Shown here: positions 12,808 through 25,689 of the stretch, piece by piece
Layout of the letters: each line of letters opens with the position of its first letter
Numbering within the stretch: position 1 is the first letter of the stretch
From: Halichondria panicea
Lineage: Eukaryota > Porifera > Demospongiae > Suberitida > Halichondriidae
DNA length: 64,000 nucleotides
Assembly: GCF_963675165.1 (NCBI RefSeq)
Contig: NC_087381.1
Location: 5,333,378-5,397,377 of the forward strand
Reading direction: 5' to 3'
Notes under the pieces: model-generated
Databases searched by the model: none
The model's input: the letters and a program-made list of their open reading frames with translations, nothing else
Told to the model about the DNA's origin: nothing
Program-made: the position numbers and the translations under genes

Positions 12808-12863
12808 TAGCCTCGATTCCAGGCCGCACTTCAAGTTCACTCAGAGGCCGGTTAAGGAGGCTA
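12808..12863. mobile_element. 56-bp foldback of the TAGCCTCG family
   Basis: TAGCCTCGATTCCAGGCC ... AAGGAGGCTA, with flanks ATAGCAAAC and ATAGCATAG sharing only the first six bases. It abuts the left end of the next element. Confidence 0.5.
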
Positions 12864-12864
12864 A

Positions 12865-14416
12865 TAGCATAGATGATACAGTACTGACGTGGATGTGAAA
12901 CGGCCTAGTATCCGGAGGGGTCCACGGGAATTGTCTGAAGCTATCATCGTAACGAGCAGATTATGTTAGAAACCTGTAACTGTCATGTTTATATAGCAAC
13001 CAGAGCGTAGTAAACAGTGTTCTGTGTCTGAAACTGGTGAAAATGACCGGCACACATTGATACTTGCAGTGGGCTTGTAGGTAAGACTAGTTTCTCTAAG
13101 CTCATGGGAGAATATCATATTTTAGCATAAATTTTCCTGTAAAAATACTTTGTGTGAGATTTTTGGCTTGGACAGTAAATATTCAGGTTACCATTCAGTA
13201 GTAATACTTGAAGTACACTGTAAACTACGAGGAGAATCTATGTTTGACAACTGTTATGAAAGTTTAAGTGCTATAGAAAGGGCTAAAGCATGAGTTAGTT
13301 GCACTTTTTGCGTGAGATTATTTCTAAACCTGTTGAGCCTACTTTTTGCATATTTAGCTGATGAAAACCTTCGTGTATTGATGCAGCAGGAGAATCTATT
13401 AACTAAGCATACAGTAAAGTTATTGGAAAAATACAGCCTCAAGAAAAATATGTAAAATCCATGTACATGTACTGTTAAACAAAAATTAATGCTACGTTCT
13501 TATTACAACTACAATTATGATTTCTATCAATAAGTTCACACGTACATGTACATGTCATTAACTTTCCAAATTGCAGTGTTGTCTTTCGCTGAGCTAAGAT
13601 ATCAATTGCCAAATGTTAGCTAATTATACTATCAAGTGAAATTTATCCCAGGACCTACTCGAGTGCTACTTCTCTAGGCAACACCATCGGTGAAGACAGC
13701 ATTAACGTCCAACCTCTTTTCAAGTGCCGTGTATCTACACTTGTATAGGAATTTCGAACCGGCAAGTTGGAATGTGTCTCTCTCACAGCCACTTCGTAAA
13801 CGATCAAGAAACAGTTTATCGTGTACTATAAATTAATACTCTCAAGACTATTATAATAATTATTAGCATGTACACGTACACGTACACGTACAGATCATCA
13901 ACAATTTCACCCATTTGCTTATCTCATGCTAGTGTTACGAGTCAGCCACACTTCTTTTGATCTACATGCATGCTACCAACATTGAGTGGCTTGCTTTTTG
14001 GATATAATTACATGGGTACAGGGGTAGATCTACTATAAAATAATAATTATAGACTATTTACTAGACTAATTATAGAATAGTTAATATCATCTTGCACTGG
14101 ACTGTACTTCCTCTACTCATTCTACCTCCTCACAGTCACTACTACTGTCTTCGCTTAATACACTTGCAGCATCAATATCCTTTCTGTTAATACATAGATT
14201 CTCTTTTATCTGTCTCTGGCCAGTTCTGCTAACTCACTTACACAGCTGCTTGGTATAACCTCGATAATTTCCTCGGCGTTTAATTTGGATCAAATTGCCT
14301 AATTTACGGAAACTAGTAAATTACCTCGGATATGCCCGTTACTATGATAGCTTCAAGCAGAATACCGGAATCCGGAAACGTTTCACATCCACGTCAGTAC
14401 TGTATCATCTATGCTA
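12865..14416. mobile_element. 1.55-kb non-autonomous element with ~110-bp imperfect TIRs
   Basis: TAGCATAGATGATACAGTAC at the left is mirrored at the right end (about 14378-14416). Homology continues inward through GTGGATGTGAAACG and GAAGCTATCATNGTAACG. No transposase-like frame is visible inside. It fills most of the spacer between the convergent sulfotransferase genes (12181-14702); the rest is AT-rich without features. Confidence 0.7.
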
Positions 14417-14702
14417 ATAGCAACAATGCATGAGTATATATATCTAGCCACTCGGATATGAATCTAATCTTTGCTACATGATTTTCTAAGCACTTCCTTT
14501 AGCCAATAAGATTGCAGTATTTATGGCAAACATGATCTACGACATACGCATGTGAACAGAATTCATACATAGTGCATGCATGATCGTATAAATCAGTATA
14601 AAAATATACGTTTATTGCAATAATTATAGGATCCTACAGTTAAACGCAGGCTACAATAAAATTAGTGGTGGTCCAAGACAAAGATTAACAACATGTTTAT
14701 TT

Positions 14703-16414
14703 TCAGGGTAGAGACAAATCTTTTGTTATATCAAGAATGAATTTGTGGCTGTCTCTTTTGTATGGAAAAAGGTGATAGTAAAAATCGATGTCTTGTGAAA
14801 GTCGTTCTAAAACAGCTGTCTTTTGTTTGTCACTCAATTCCATATAAAGGTTGAGTGCAATGAACGACGTTCTATTACTTTCTTGATTGTAGTATTCTTT
14901 TCTTAGGTACGTCATATCTGTTCCAATCTGTTCAACAAGTACTCTCGCATCTTGTTCAAATGTTTCAAAATGACCATAGTAATCGTATCTGACATTACAA
15001 GGTGCACAGAGGTCAAATATTGGCATCAAATGTTCGTCATGTTGTGTTCGATAATGATCATTCTCTAGCCAGTAGGTAATAAAATCTCGGAAGGAAATAT
15101 CCACATCGCGTGATCCGGCTCCTTTGAACCATTCCTTATACTCTTCAGGATGAGTGTGTTTGTATATCTTCTTTTTTAGCCAGTTGTAGTGTGGTTGCTC
15201 ATCATCGATACCGCTCAGTGGTCTCCTCCGTACTTTGCTCCTATAAGCACTGACTAATCGCTCCAGCGGGTGTCGGTACATTACAAACTTGTAGTAGTCC
15301 TTAATGAGCGTATCAGATGTTTCTTTGGGGAGATCAGTCAGGGAGTTGGAGGCAACCACTTCTTTGATAAGGTTGTCCTTCACTCGCTTGTGCGATGAGG
15401 TGTCAATAAGTTCTGGTGGTAGCAGCCCTTGGGCGACAAAGTACAACACTTTGAGATTGGTGCACCCAACCTAACAATATAATTATAAGTAACTGATGCA
15501 TGAGTTAATGCTGTGGTTCACTAATAACCTTTGGAACAAAGCAGAAGAGAGTCTCAGCATCATGGTTTAGCAGTAGGTGTCGATACACAGCATGATGACG
15601 GTTGACTGGTAGACTCAAAGTACTACTCAAATTGTACTTGTCACAGAACTTTTTCACTTGGTTACGCTGAAACTAAATATAATTATAGGATGTATACAAT
15701 ATGCACTCAGTTTTGTCTCCCCCATATAATAAACACAAAAATTAATGTATATAGGGTTAATTAAAAACGTTAATGCACATGTGAGACTTGGGAATGGTAT
15801 ATTGGTATAGGATCTACAATCTTCACTTAATATAACATAATTATGTATACATTTGACTACATGCATGCAGACCTATATATATAGTGTTATTTTACAACTC
15901 GGCAAGTACTAATGATCGATGATGTGTACATTGCAGGTATAATTGTATAATAATGTGTGCGTGCATTGCATGCTTTAATTTATATAATTATACCTTCACT
16001 CTTTCTTGGACTGTCATGTTTTCTCCATCATCGATCACACTCTTAACAACCATTGAGCTAATGTTCCTCCACTGTCTCCTAGAGGAGCTGTACATCCTAT
16101 ATATAACATGCAGGGAATAACTGTACTATATAATAAGTCCTGCAATATCATGTGATTGCTGTATAATAGTATTGTCTAAATTCAACCCTATTCTATCTAT
16201 GAGAGGCTAATTTAGCCATCTATAACAACCAAGTAAGATCCAGATGCATTACTATAATTATATATATGACATTGTACCTGCATGAAGTGTCCACCATAAT
16301 TCTTGACCGATTGCACCGGTTGCCATAAGAGACTAGTATAATACTAACCGTGAAAAGAGCTAGCACTGCTAGTACACAAATACAAAAAAACGGTTTACGT
16401 ACATGCAATGCCAT
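14703..16414 (-). CDS. Carbohydrate sulfotransferase, HNK-1ST/CHST8-14-like (copy B)
   Basis: Minus-strand exons 16414-16278, 16096-15994, 15672-15529 and 15470-14703 join in phase to 383 aa. Exon phases and positions match copy A exactly. The signal anchor is at about residues 8-25 (ICVLAVLALFTVSIILV). The PAPS loop is PKVGCTNLK, again split by the last intron, and the 3' phosphate motif is YRHPLERLVSAYRSK. The last exon is very similar to that of copy A, while exon 1 has diverged strongly. The start is the ATG at 16414; the next in-frame residues HVRKP align with HVAKP of copy A. All introns are short. The two genes converge with about 2.5 kb between stop codons, which suggests an inverted duplication. 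Confidence 0.87.
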
Positions 16415-17676
16415 CTCAAACTAATTGTAACAGTGCATGTTTAAGTACATAAATACTATATGTAACGTCTTAATATAGAGCCTTCAAAAAATTGCATAAA
16501 GCTATAAATAGATGCATGTAATGCTATGCTCGCAGTATGCATGTAGCTGAAATTCGTTACATTGTAATTAATGTTCTATGCATGTATGAGCTGAATAGAC
16601 ATGACAAGAGCTCTGTACATGCAGTGTGTATGAAAACAATTAAGCATGACGCCTTAATGCATGGATATTTGAAATGCATGGTCACGTATATAATATTATA
16701 GGCTTCCTGAGTACTATCATCATAACATGCATAGCAGGAGGGCGGCTGATTCATATGCATGCATGAGATTAGCTATTGGTTATACTGTTGTTATTTTCAT
16801 AAACCCGAGTACAATAATAGACTCGGTGGTATAAACAATAAGGGAAATTGGTTAGGTGAAGAAAAGCCAAACAGTTGTTGACTGGGACTTTTTGTCACAA
16901 CATCTATTATACAATTTCTAAAGGTTCGATGTTGCTTATACTTATTAAATACACATCCTCCACAGCGCTCAAATTTGTGATTTTTTTAGTGAGTATCTCA
17001 AGAAGATCTAACGGCTATATATATAAGGTCCACGCATACAGCATATATATATAATTGATCCAGAAACACTCTATACGTCCAGACTCAGACATATAAAGTT
17101 ACTGATCATACCCGTTTTACCTCTAAGTGCCATTTTTCCAGTATAGATTCTACTTCAGCTATAGTCGTACATTTTTGCACTTCATTGTAGTGCATGATAG
17201 CACTATACGTATTCCTCTGTGACGTGCAGTTGATACTTGGAGCAGTGTTATTATAATGATAATAGTTTAATTGTTTAGCCAACTACAGTATAGGCATTTG
17301 TGGGTGTGAAATGGTATGAATTAATTTAATTGTTCATGGTGTGTTTCAAGTGATGTAAGTAGCTGTTTTCAGTTGTATGTAATTGGGGCCAGTGAATCGC
17401 ACTATAGACAGGCATCGCCGCACTTGACCGTTGTACGGAAAGAAGACGGGGCCCAAGCTTATCTACAGTTTTGTTCTGTCGGTGGTATTGACTCCAATCA
17501 GATTGCAGTATATTTCAAGTGGATTGATCACACCCATGCACTTAACTTTTAATACCACGTGTGAATTTTGCACCTTTGGTCGATAGCGAGGCATGACCAA
17601 CACCCACTTTAATAAATGATATTCATGCATCGCTATTGGCTAACACCCACTTAAAAATAAAGAGTTCATACGTAAC

Positions 17677-17815
17677 CAGAGGAGGTTCGACATGCAGACG
17701 CGGTGCAGCTCAAGCACTTATCGTCTGATTACTCTCAGCTAAAACATACGACGTGGGTGGATAATTAAGGCTAATTGCTTGAGCTGCATGCATCGTACCT
17801 GTCGGACCTCCTCTG
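17677..17815. mobile_element. MITE, CAGAGGAGGTYCGAC family, 9-bp TSD ATACGTAAC
   Basis: CAGAGGAGGTTCGACATG at the left; GTCGGACCTCCTCTG at the right. ATACGTAAC is repeated exactly at 17668-17676 and 17816-17824. Further copies lie at 47004 and 47722. Confidence 0.85.
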
Positions 17816-18318
17816 ATACGTAACAGGCCTGTTCCTTCAGAGAAGGCGGCAACGCTCATCTAATGTGCAGCGTCTGTCTGACGATCTTCGTTTTTGTACT
17901 CGTGACCGTTTACCAACTTTTACGTGAATTAATGCGTATGGGAACAACTATATAGCCTCTATATATAATCCAGGCGTATTTTAATCTGCTTGGTCTCGAG
18001 GCTAGGGCTCTGCACTTAAATTAAACTCTGTGTGCAAAACACCTGTGGTAGCACAAATAGCCATTGTACACAGCACATGCATGCACTCATACTGAGCATA
18101 AGGCGGTGGCTACTGACATACAGTTTAGAGCAGCAGCCGCAGCCCACTTTGTGTAATTTGTTATCAGGAACTTTTCCTGGTGGAGTTGAAGCAAATCAAA
18201 GAGAAAGAAATTGTGGAGGATGGTAGTCAGCACCTGTGGACACACTTGTTATTTTTTCCAGTGTAATGTGTGTTTTCCTATCTGTGGAATACACTAATCA
18301 TTCTAATTATAGAACCAG

Positions 18319-18373
18319 TAAAAAAGCACAGAGCCTAGCTTGCTCCATGTAGAGCAAGGCTCTGTGCTTTTTG
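18319..18373. repeat. Short hairpin (possible small-RNA precursor or foldback)
   Basis: AAAAAGCACAGAGCC ... TTGCTC, a 6-nt loop, then GAGCAAGGCTCTGTGCTTTTT. The arms pair along their length apart from a 4-nt bulge (TAGC). Length suits a pre-miRNA, but a short foldback MITE would look the same. Confidence 0.4.
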
Positions 18374-19020
18374 TTATAGTAGACAATAATTATACTTGCA
18401 TGTGTTGTGAAGAGGCCGCCTTGCTCGTCATTGTTCCTTGTGACAGTGATGGATGTCCGAATGCATGTTCTGCATGTGTCTCTATGATCTCCAAGACTCA
18501 AAACAGAGCTAGGAACATCTATACAGGGGCATAAATAATGACACAATATCTCGAGTTTAGTTCAAAATTTTTCCGAAGAAAATCTCCGAAGTATTGAAGA
18601 TATATAGAGGATATAGATCTACATATTCCTGCTCTGGTATAGCTAAACCAATAGCACTTGAACTCTGCACTTAGTCAGCAAGAAAGCTCTGTCATATGAG
18701 TATATAAGCACTGTGCAAGGTCTAGTCAGCAAGGGACATCCAGAGCATGAGGATGAAGCTATTAAGTGGGGACCCCATATCGATGGAGGAGTGCAGCCTC
18801 AAAGCACTAGTGAAACTTAACAGAGAAACTCAAATGATAGACCATGATTGTTGTACGCACTCTTCTAAAAAGGCTGCAATGGCATTCCAAGTAAGCAAAA
18901 CTAGGCATAACTCGAGAACTAAGAATTATTTTACAAATTCCCGAATTAAAATCCAAGAAAAAACATGACTAGAAGTCTCTTATCTGCTCTTGGATTTGTG
19001 GATTTACACATGCATAATGC

Positions 19021-20062
19021 TAGCCTCGATCCCAGGCCGAGTTTTCGCTTTTATAACGGCTAGGGGAACAACTGGGCCTGGTACTAGTTGTCTGCGCATG
19101 CGTCAGTCGTTCGTCAGATTCTGACAAATGGATATTCTCGTTCACTTTCGTGACATTTATATTCGTGTACTATCGTGTACTAGAAGTCAGTTCCCGTTTT
19201 ATCATTATTGGAATCGATTGGAATGGCTCTTAGCTGAAGCTTCTCTCTTCTCTGAAGCTTATTCTGAAGACTGAACAACAAGGGAAGAGGTATAAAGCTT
19301 TGTCAAGCTTATTAAGGTCAGATATTTTTGTGTGGGCCCTATGGCCTATAGTTTCATCATTATAATATGGTGGATCAAGTGAAGAGTGTGAGCTAGAGAA
19401 CTTGGTGCTGCCATCATCAGCTCGTCGACAATGACACTATAACCGAGAAATTTAATATGTATAGATCTACACGTATTTAAAATGTCTACTTCTCTGTACA
19501 GGAGCAATGGCTAATATCCAGCTATCCCAACAGTGCTCCTCTTGGCTATACTAACGGACGAGACTGGACAGTTTGAGGTAAGGGTTTAACCGTCTTTGGT
19601 TTCTTTTAATATTGTCCTATACTCACAGACACAGGACTGGAGTATGACCTGCTCATTCGAGCGTTGCTGGGTAGCTCAGAGACATCAAGAGAATCTACGT
19701 TTTCTCAAGCAATGAGTTACGAGTTGGGGCCTAGAATCAGAGAAGTCCAGCAGCCTGCTAAATCTTTTTGAAACGTAATTTGAAGGCATTCAATCATCCT
19801 GAAGTTTCCCTGGGTCACTGTAATTGTGCTGCAGCACAACTGGCAACTCCCCAGGCCTTTGTGAAGCAGCTCCCTATGTGCATCTTTTGTGTACTCACTC
19901 TGTGCATTTTCTGTGTACAAATTTCCATTATTGATTTATTAAATATTTTTGCCGACCACAAATATACAATGAAAATTTGACGCATGCGCAGACAACTAGT
20001 ACCAGGCCCAGTTGTTCGCCTAACCGTTATAAAAGCGAAAACTCGGCCTGGGATCGAGGCTA
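19021..20062. mobile_element. 1.04-kb element with ~85-bp near-identical TIRs, 9-bp TSD
   Basis: Both ends begin TAGCCTCGATCCCAGGCC and match for about 85 bp with a couple of differences, through GTTGTCTGCGCATGCGTC. GCATAATGC is repeated exactly at 19012-19020 and 20063-20071. The ends match the 106-bp foldback at 10615. The interior has exon-like stretches with splice signals (acceptor about 19500, donor GTAAGG about 19576, acceptor about 19633) but no recognisable transposase. Confidence 0.85.
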
Positions 20063-20609
20063 GCATAATGCTTGATTCGAGTTATCAGGGCCATAGACAG
20101 TGTGGCATTTTAGATCTGCTGTGATTGATCTGCACATGCGCAATGCTGCAGTGAGCAAGCTATCTGATGCGCATGCTCACTGCAGAGAAAAAGTGATAAC
20201 CTGGTAAAATTTACAGTTTCAACTACACCTTTGCAAAGGTCGTAGCAGTTTTTAATCTTTTAGGTAAAATTCATCGCTGTATGCGAAAGTTCCAAGACCA
20301 TTTCACCTTTTAAGTGTAAGTTGGCCCGACCACTTCAAACTTGCTTGCTTGCTCTGGGAAGCAAGAGTATGCTCTTAGCTCAAGTTCAAACTACCTTTTA
20401 GTTCCATGAATAGTGAGTGCCACAGGAAGTTACAAAAGTTACCTAGCCTCGATTCCAGGCCGCATTAAAATACGAATGTTTTGCGAGCATCAAACATTTG
20501 CGATTTTAGTTTCTTTAAGGCAATAATATATAATGTGTACCCTAGCTAAGCCTGCTTATTGATAGCTGCAAGAGTGAGAAAAGAGCTCCAAAGCTCTGCT
20601 GATGCAGCC

Positions 20610-20664
20610 TAGCCTCGATTCCAGGCCGCTCTCAATTGAGTTAGAGGGGCTGGGATTGAGGCTA
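20610..20664. mobile_element. 55-bp foldback of the TAGCCTCG family
   Basis: TAGCCTCGATTCCAGGCC ... GGGATTGAGGCTA; the flanking 9-mers do not match. A lone left end of the same kind starts near 20445. Confidence 0.5.
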
Positions 20665-20754
20665 ATTTTAGACTGGAACTTTTGGCATCAATCGTTTTTT
20701 AACAACGATCATGGTCGATCATTACCTACTCTTTGAGTTTTGGCAACCTCCCAC

Positions 20755-20812
20755 TAGCCTCGAATCCACGCCGATTAAAAGTACGTTTTTAATCGGCGTG
20801 GATTCGAGGCTA
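20755..20812. mobile_element. 58-bp near-perfect palindrome, TAGCCTCG family
   Basis: TAGCCTCGAATCCACGCC ... GGCGTGGATTCGAGGCTA; the two arms meet at AGTACGTTTTT. Flanks ACCTCCCAC and CCTCCCCAC look like one 9-bp duplication shifted by an indel. It sits inside an older repeat related to 9180-9500 and 61740-62040. Confidence 0.7.
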
Positions 20813-22050
20813 CCTCCCCACCGCAACACCTGGGGTGCTTCGTTATGCCTCGGTGCGCATGCGCAAACAAGATATACGGTGGTATCCGCTAAACTGTATG
20901 CCCCCCCCTCTTATCTTTTGGTCTGTTGCTTTTGTACATTTGTATTGTTTGATATTACATGAAAAAAAAAGATATACGGCAGTGTGTGCGCGTGTGTCTG
21001 TGTGCCTGTGTAGACTGCTATTATGTGCTGATAGGGTTAGGTCCAGTAACCATCACAGACACCAAACACAACTAGTTGTCAACAGATTCAGCGACAGAAA
21101 GCGTGCAAAAACATTATCTCATAAATCAGTCGCCCTCTATAACGTAGATTAGGCCGCCCAACTTTTAGAGGGCGGCTAAAATATGAGACTAGCTGAAGTG
21201 CCGTTACTGCTGAGTCAGCAAAAACGAAAAGCAATTTGGCCTGGAATGTCATTAAAAGGTCATAATTAGTGAAAGTTCGAACCTCCTCTGGATGTGAATG
21301 AAACAGGAAATCCACGACAGTGCACTGATAAAAGTCTTGGAGCTCACTAGCACTGCACTCAGCTCAGCAGCAAGAAAATTAAAGATCTACAGCCAAGTAC
21401 GTACATCTGAAGAGAGTGAAGATTTCAGTAAATAGTCAAACATGGTGAGCCTTGAGAATAGTAACTTTCTGTATTTAATTGCATGCTAATTTTAGCCAAG
21501 TACCTACACGTGGTCATGCACACACACTTATAGCTAGCTAACCAATGCAGCTGGATGAATGCTAGCATTGTGAGCTGCTTGTTTACTTGTACACATGTAT
21601 CCTAGAGTAGTCAAAATAATGTGTGCCCCTAAAAAATTAATTAATTATCATCATTATTGTCTAAATGATGCGTTTGTCGTTCTGTACCGAGGCTGCTTCG
21701 ATAGTGGTTTACAGGTCACCCTCTATAATACAACCAGGTTAATTGGTCCCAAACTCTCCCTATAGCATGCGTTTTGACCTGTGTTAGCATCCTTTTTAGC
21801 ATGCACTCCATTGGTCTGATCACTCCTCAGTGATGTGCCCACGTCACACTGCATGGTCGGTGGTCGTTCATAAGAATGTTTCTATTTATGGACTCCTGGT
21901 ACTAACAGTAACCACCTCCTAGTACTAGTTTAAAAGAGGCAACTTTGTGTATTGAGAGGATCGAAAATGGCCACCACTTGCAAACATTTCTGTACACATC
22001 TCACTACGTTGGGTTTCAGTTATTCACTGTATTAATTTATGTGCCAGTAA

Positions 22051-22340
22051 TGCACCTATCAATGCAAAGCCCCACTACCCCCCTCCCGGGACAGGGGGGG
22101 GCTTTGTCAATTATGAGGTGCAAAGGACTCTCCCCCGGGGCTATTTTATTTGACAAACCCCTGGCAAATGACAGTTGAACACAATAATAATTGCAATACT
22201 TTAGTATACAGAAAAACAGCTATGATATACTGACTTTACAAAGTTCCCACCCCCAGGGCTAGGTTTTACTAACAAAGCTCCCACAAAGCCCCCCCCTTGT
22301 CCTGGGAGGGGGGTAGTGGGGCTTTGCATTGATAGGTGCA
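22051..22340. mobile_element. MITE with 3-bp TSD TAA (PIF/Harbinger-like)
   Basis: TGCACCTATCAATGCAAAGC at the left is mirrored at the right, with homology continuing through the CCCCACTACCCCCCTCCC block. TAA sits outside both ends (22048-22050, 22341-22343). The TWA target fits PIF/Harbinger. The centre is G/C-tract rich with no coding potential. Confidence 0.8.
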
Positions 22341-25300
22341 TAAGGGGTTATTTGTTTTGACTTCTACTTAATACTTGAATTGAGTACTCAATGAGCTGCA
22401 TTTTGTACAGCGTATCCTTGTCATTAATTTCAAGTATGTATATAATTATGTATACTAGACAGTGTGTCATACAAGATTTTGAAGTAGAGGGGGAAATAAG
22501 AGAACATTTTGCTAAAAAAAATGTCAACTGTTATTTCAATACCCTGTTATAGTATGTAAAATTGCCAGCTATGGACACTCAGTCATAAAACTAGTACCTG
22601 AATGCAAAAAAAAGGGGGGGGGGGATTGGAGCTAGGGTAGGTTCCCCCCCTGCATGACACCCTGCTATAGATTTTGCAATAATCACACTGCAATCTTTCT
22701 TATAATTATGTTGGGCTTGGAATATGTAGCACTGTTAGAAAGGCTGTGATTGGATCACCAGGAAACTTTTATCATCACTCTAATTATCACTCCATAGCTA
22801 GGCTAGTTAATACTTGTTTTGTAAAATACCCAATTCTGTTGTAAAGTTTTGTGCACATTTATATAGTATCTCTCTAGTGAAACCAGCTAGTGTACAAAGC
22901 CTCCATAGCAAGTGTTAGTACCTGTGTTACATGTAGCAGGCCACTGTTGGTTTAATTGTAACCATTAATGTGTGTATGCATTTACAGTTTTCGAATGGGC
23001 CTATTACAAGAGCTGTTATTCCTGAGCACAGAAATTCTTCACATTATTCTGAAGTGTTATGTAACTTAAACTATGAGTGTGTACCTATCTCGTGTTTATG
23101 GTCTCCTGACACACGATATTCGTACCAGATTAAAACAACACGAATCCATGTCTGTAGGTAATCTGAGTATGCGTTTGTGATTCCTCAAGTCAAATTAAAT
23201 ATGATAATAGTTACGAGTTCTTAGCATAACTCCAGCTAATTTAATTTGTACAGTTTATTTTATTATGTGAGTGGGTCTTATTGCTCAAGTGTTAATTGCT
23301 GTGCGCTTGCAGTGAAACCCACGAATAGAGTTCAGTTTCAGGGTTAGGTATAAGAGAGATATTTAATACTCTAACACTACACTGTACTAGCTGTGTGTCC
23401 CCTTACTATGGGTGTGTGAATATGTAGTGACAATCATGAAGGCATCTGTCCTCCATTCACTATCATGTTCTCTACACCACTAATTTTGTCTGGATGCTTT
23501 TGGGTACATTATGTTTACCTCAAGAATGTATATACTCATGTACTTAATCCAATAGTGATGTTTACCAACATTAGCATTATCCATTAGACCATGCACCTGG
23601 TGAACCCCATTACAGCCTTTTCATTCCCACTTCCTTTATTGATTAGAACTCATCATCACACCTTCTGCTCTGCCTCTGCATTTATTTACACTCCCCTTTC
23701 TAGTTTACAATTCAACATCTATAATTTCGCTTATTACCTTATTGGCCTATGTTTTAATTGCCTGAGTGAGTGCTGCAGTCATAATTATTGAAAGGTGACA
23801 TCATGCATATTTATTTAGACACAATTCTGTGTGTCCCATTTCCAAGAAATTTCTCTGAGACAGTACGTTGTATGGTTTGGGAAGGAAGTGTTTACACTCT
23901 TGATAAAGGTCATCACTTTAACCATCCACCATCCCCCGTGTTGCTTTGTATGGTACTGTGCTGTGCTGTGGTTAGTGTGTGAGGCCTCATTAGGGTGGTG
24001 GTTAGGGCAGCTAGGTACACGATGAGCTGTACATGCAACTTAGATTTTACATTGTATATCACTTGCATTGCTTTAATCTGGAAGCAAATGACAGTTTTGT
24101 TGTATTATTGCAGTGGTGTGGTTGAGTGATGGCTATGGTTAGGGCAGGTACATGTTTAGGGTGGTGAGCTGTACGTGCAACTTAATCACGTGCATGCATG
24201 GCTTTTGGAAACTTCTTTTTCAATGACGATATTGTCTTTTGATTAGTTTTGAGCACATGACCTATAGCTATTATGTAATCCTATAGGAGATCCGGTCAGT
24301 TTATGTGTCTATATATACAAATTACCTCATATATTGAATATACACACCACCAGTTGTAGTAACACATATAACTGCACTCTCCTTTACACTTAAGCAGGCA
24401 TGTGCTATCGTCATGGTTATGTGAGGTATGTGCATGATCAAGTAATTAACAATTAAATTAAGTTTTCCCCAGAGTATTACCCGTGCATGTCCTACGCTGT
24501 TCCCTCGGTAATACTTCTGTGCACCCACTCGTACACGTATTACAACTATTTTAGAGCTCATAATCGGAGGAATGCTATTTTTAATAATAAGCTAATGTGC
24601 TCATATCTGCTCTTGTAATGTTGATTTAATTTGCTGTGTAAGCAGTACATTACGTAGTCTATCCAAAATGTCTAGTTGTTTTAAGAATACCATAGTTGAT
24701 GTGATTATGATTCCATAGATGCTTGCGTAGGGTAATACCTGCTTCCCTGTGTCACATGACACCTAGTGACGTGTGTACGGTGATCTATGATCTATCATAG
24801 AAATTGTCGGTACATTTTATTTCCATATTATTGTGTGGATCGAGTCATCTGGACAAACACACGCAATTTAGTCGTAGCCCTGAACATTTTCCAAGAGGGC
24901 TCTTTGTGAACTTGGCAAGAGTAACGACCACCCCACTCGTGATACATGCAATGTACTTCCTATGTTTGTACTTGACGATAATGCTCTCTGGAGTTGCCAA
25001 ATTATGTCAAGCTCTAATCGATCAGTTATGCATGATATGCAAATGGGAAGCACTAAAGATCCTCCCTGAAATACGGACACTCAATTAAGTCCCAGAATAG
25101 AAACCAACCAACCACTGAAATCATGACACCTTGATAACCATGGAGGGCACTCCATAGGTCCCCGAGGTATTCCAAGTTGTTAATTTGCGTGGTTCTTACA
25201 CCCATAAAAGTGTTAAAAAGTGTTAAGTGGGTGTTTGTTGATGCCCTACAATAACAATATTTGCACATTGTGTATAGTGTCTGCCATTGTGTGATGGAAG

Positions 25301-25689
25301 CAATGCTCAATGACTTGTGTTGGTTTGTTAGTACATACATTGATAGCCATGCATGGCGGTTGTGTCTCTCGCCTTTTCCTGTCTCTTGTGAATGTTTTAC
25401 GTTGCACGTACCATATGCATAATGGTGTACAGTGGAAGTCACTTATAAATTATGAGAGCACCTTTTATAGTTAGTTATAAATGGAAGTCCTTTATCACCA
25501 ACTCTATCACATCATGACTATCAACCCTTGAAATCAGGACACCTTGATAAACAAGACGTGTTTCTATATCCATTCCATAAAGTCAGAGGTTTCATGGGCA
25601 ACTACAGATTTATATTTTGGTCTGTTTTACTTTTTTTCTGCTATGATATAATATAATGTTCTCCTCACTTGCACACACACAGTCTATAG

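Larger units (their letters stand above)
16415..25689. other. Gene-poor, transposon-rich stretch
   Basis: No frame here shows family resemblance or a coherent exon series. It holds the MITEs listed separately, a partial TAGTCGGGC-family copy (about 17405-17660), a CCTGGTCTCGAGGCTA end (about 17965-18005), and a truncated copy of the hAT-like element of 49819 (about 20086-20442, starting CAGGGCCATAGACAG). A splice-bounded open segment at about 22988-23158 might be an isolated exon. Upstream exons of the PAW-C2 gene probably lie here but could not be found. Confidence 0.5.

Noticed and set aside
13254-13442. Frame inside the 1.55-kb element as a transposase
   Set aside because: Only 62 aa, with no DDE-type or zinc-finger motif.
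22970-23161. Open segment with AG/GT borders as an exon of the PAW-C2 gene
   Set aside because: It ends in phase 2 while the first PAW-C2 exon needs phase 1, and no family resemblance was seen.
24804-25442. Overlapping frames of 94 and 129 aa
   Set aside because: No splice context, family resemblance or codon pattern; likely chance frames in spacer.
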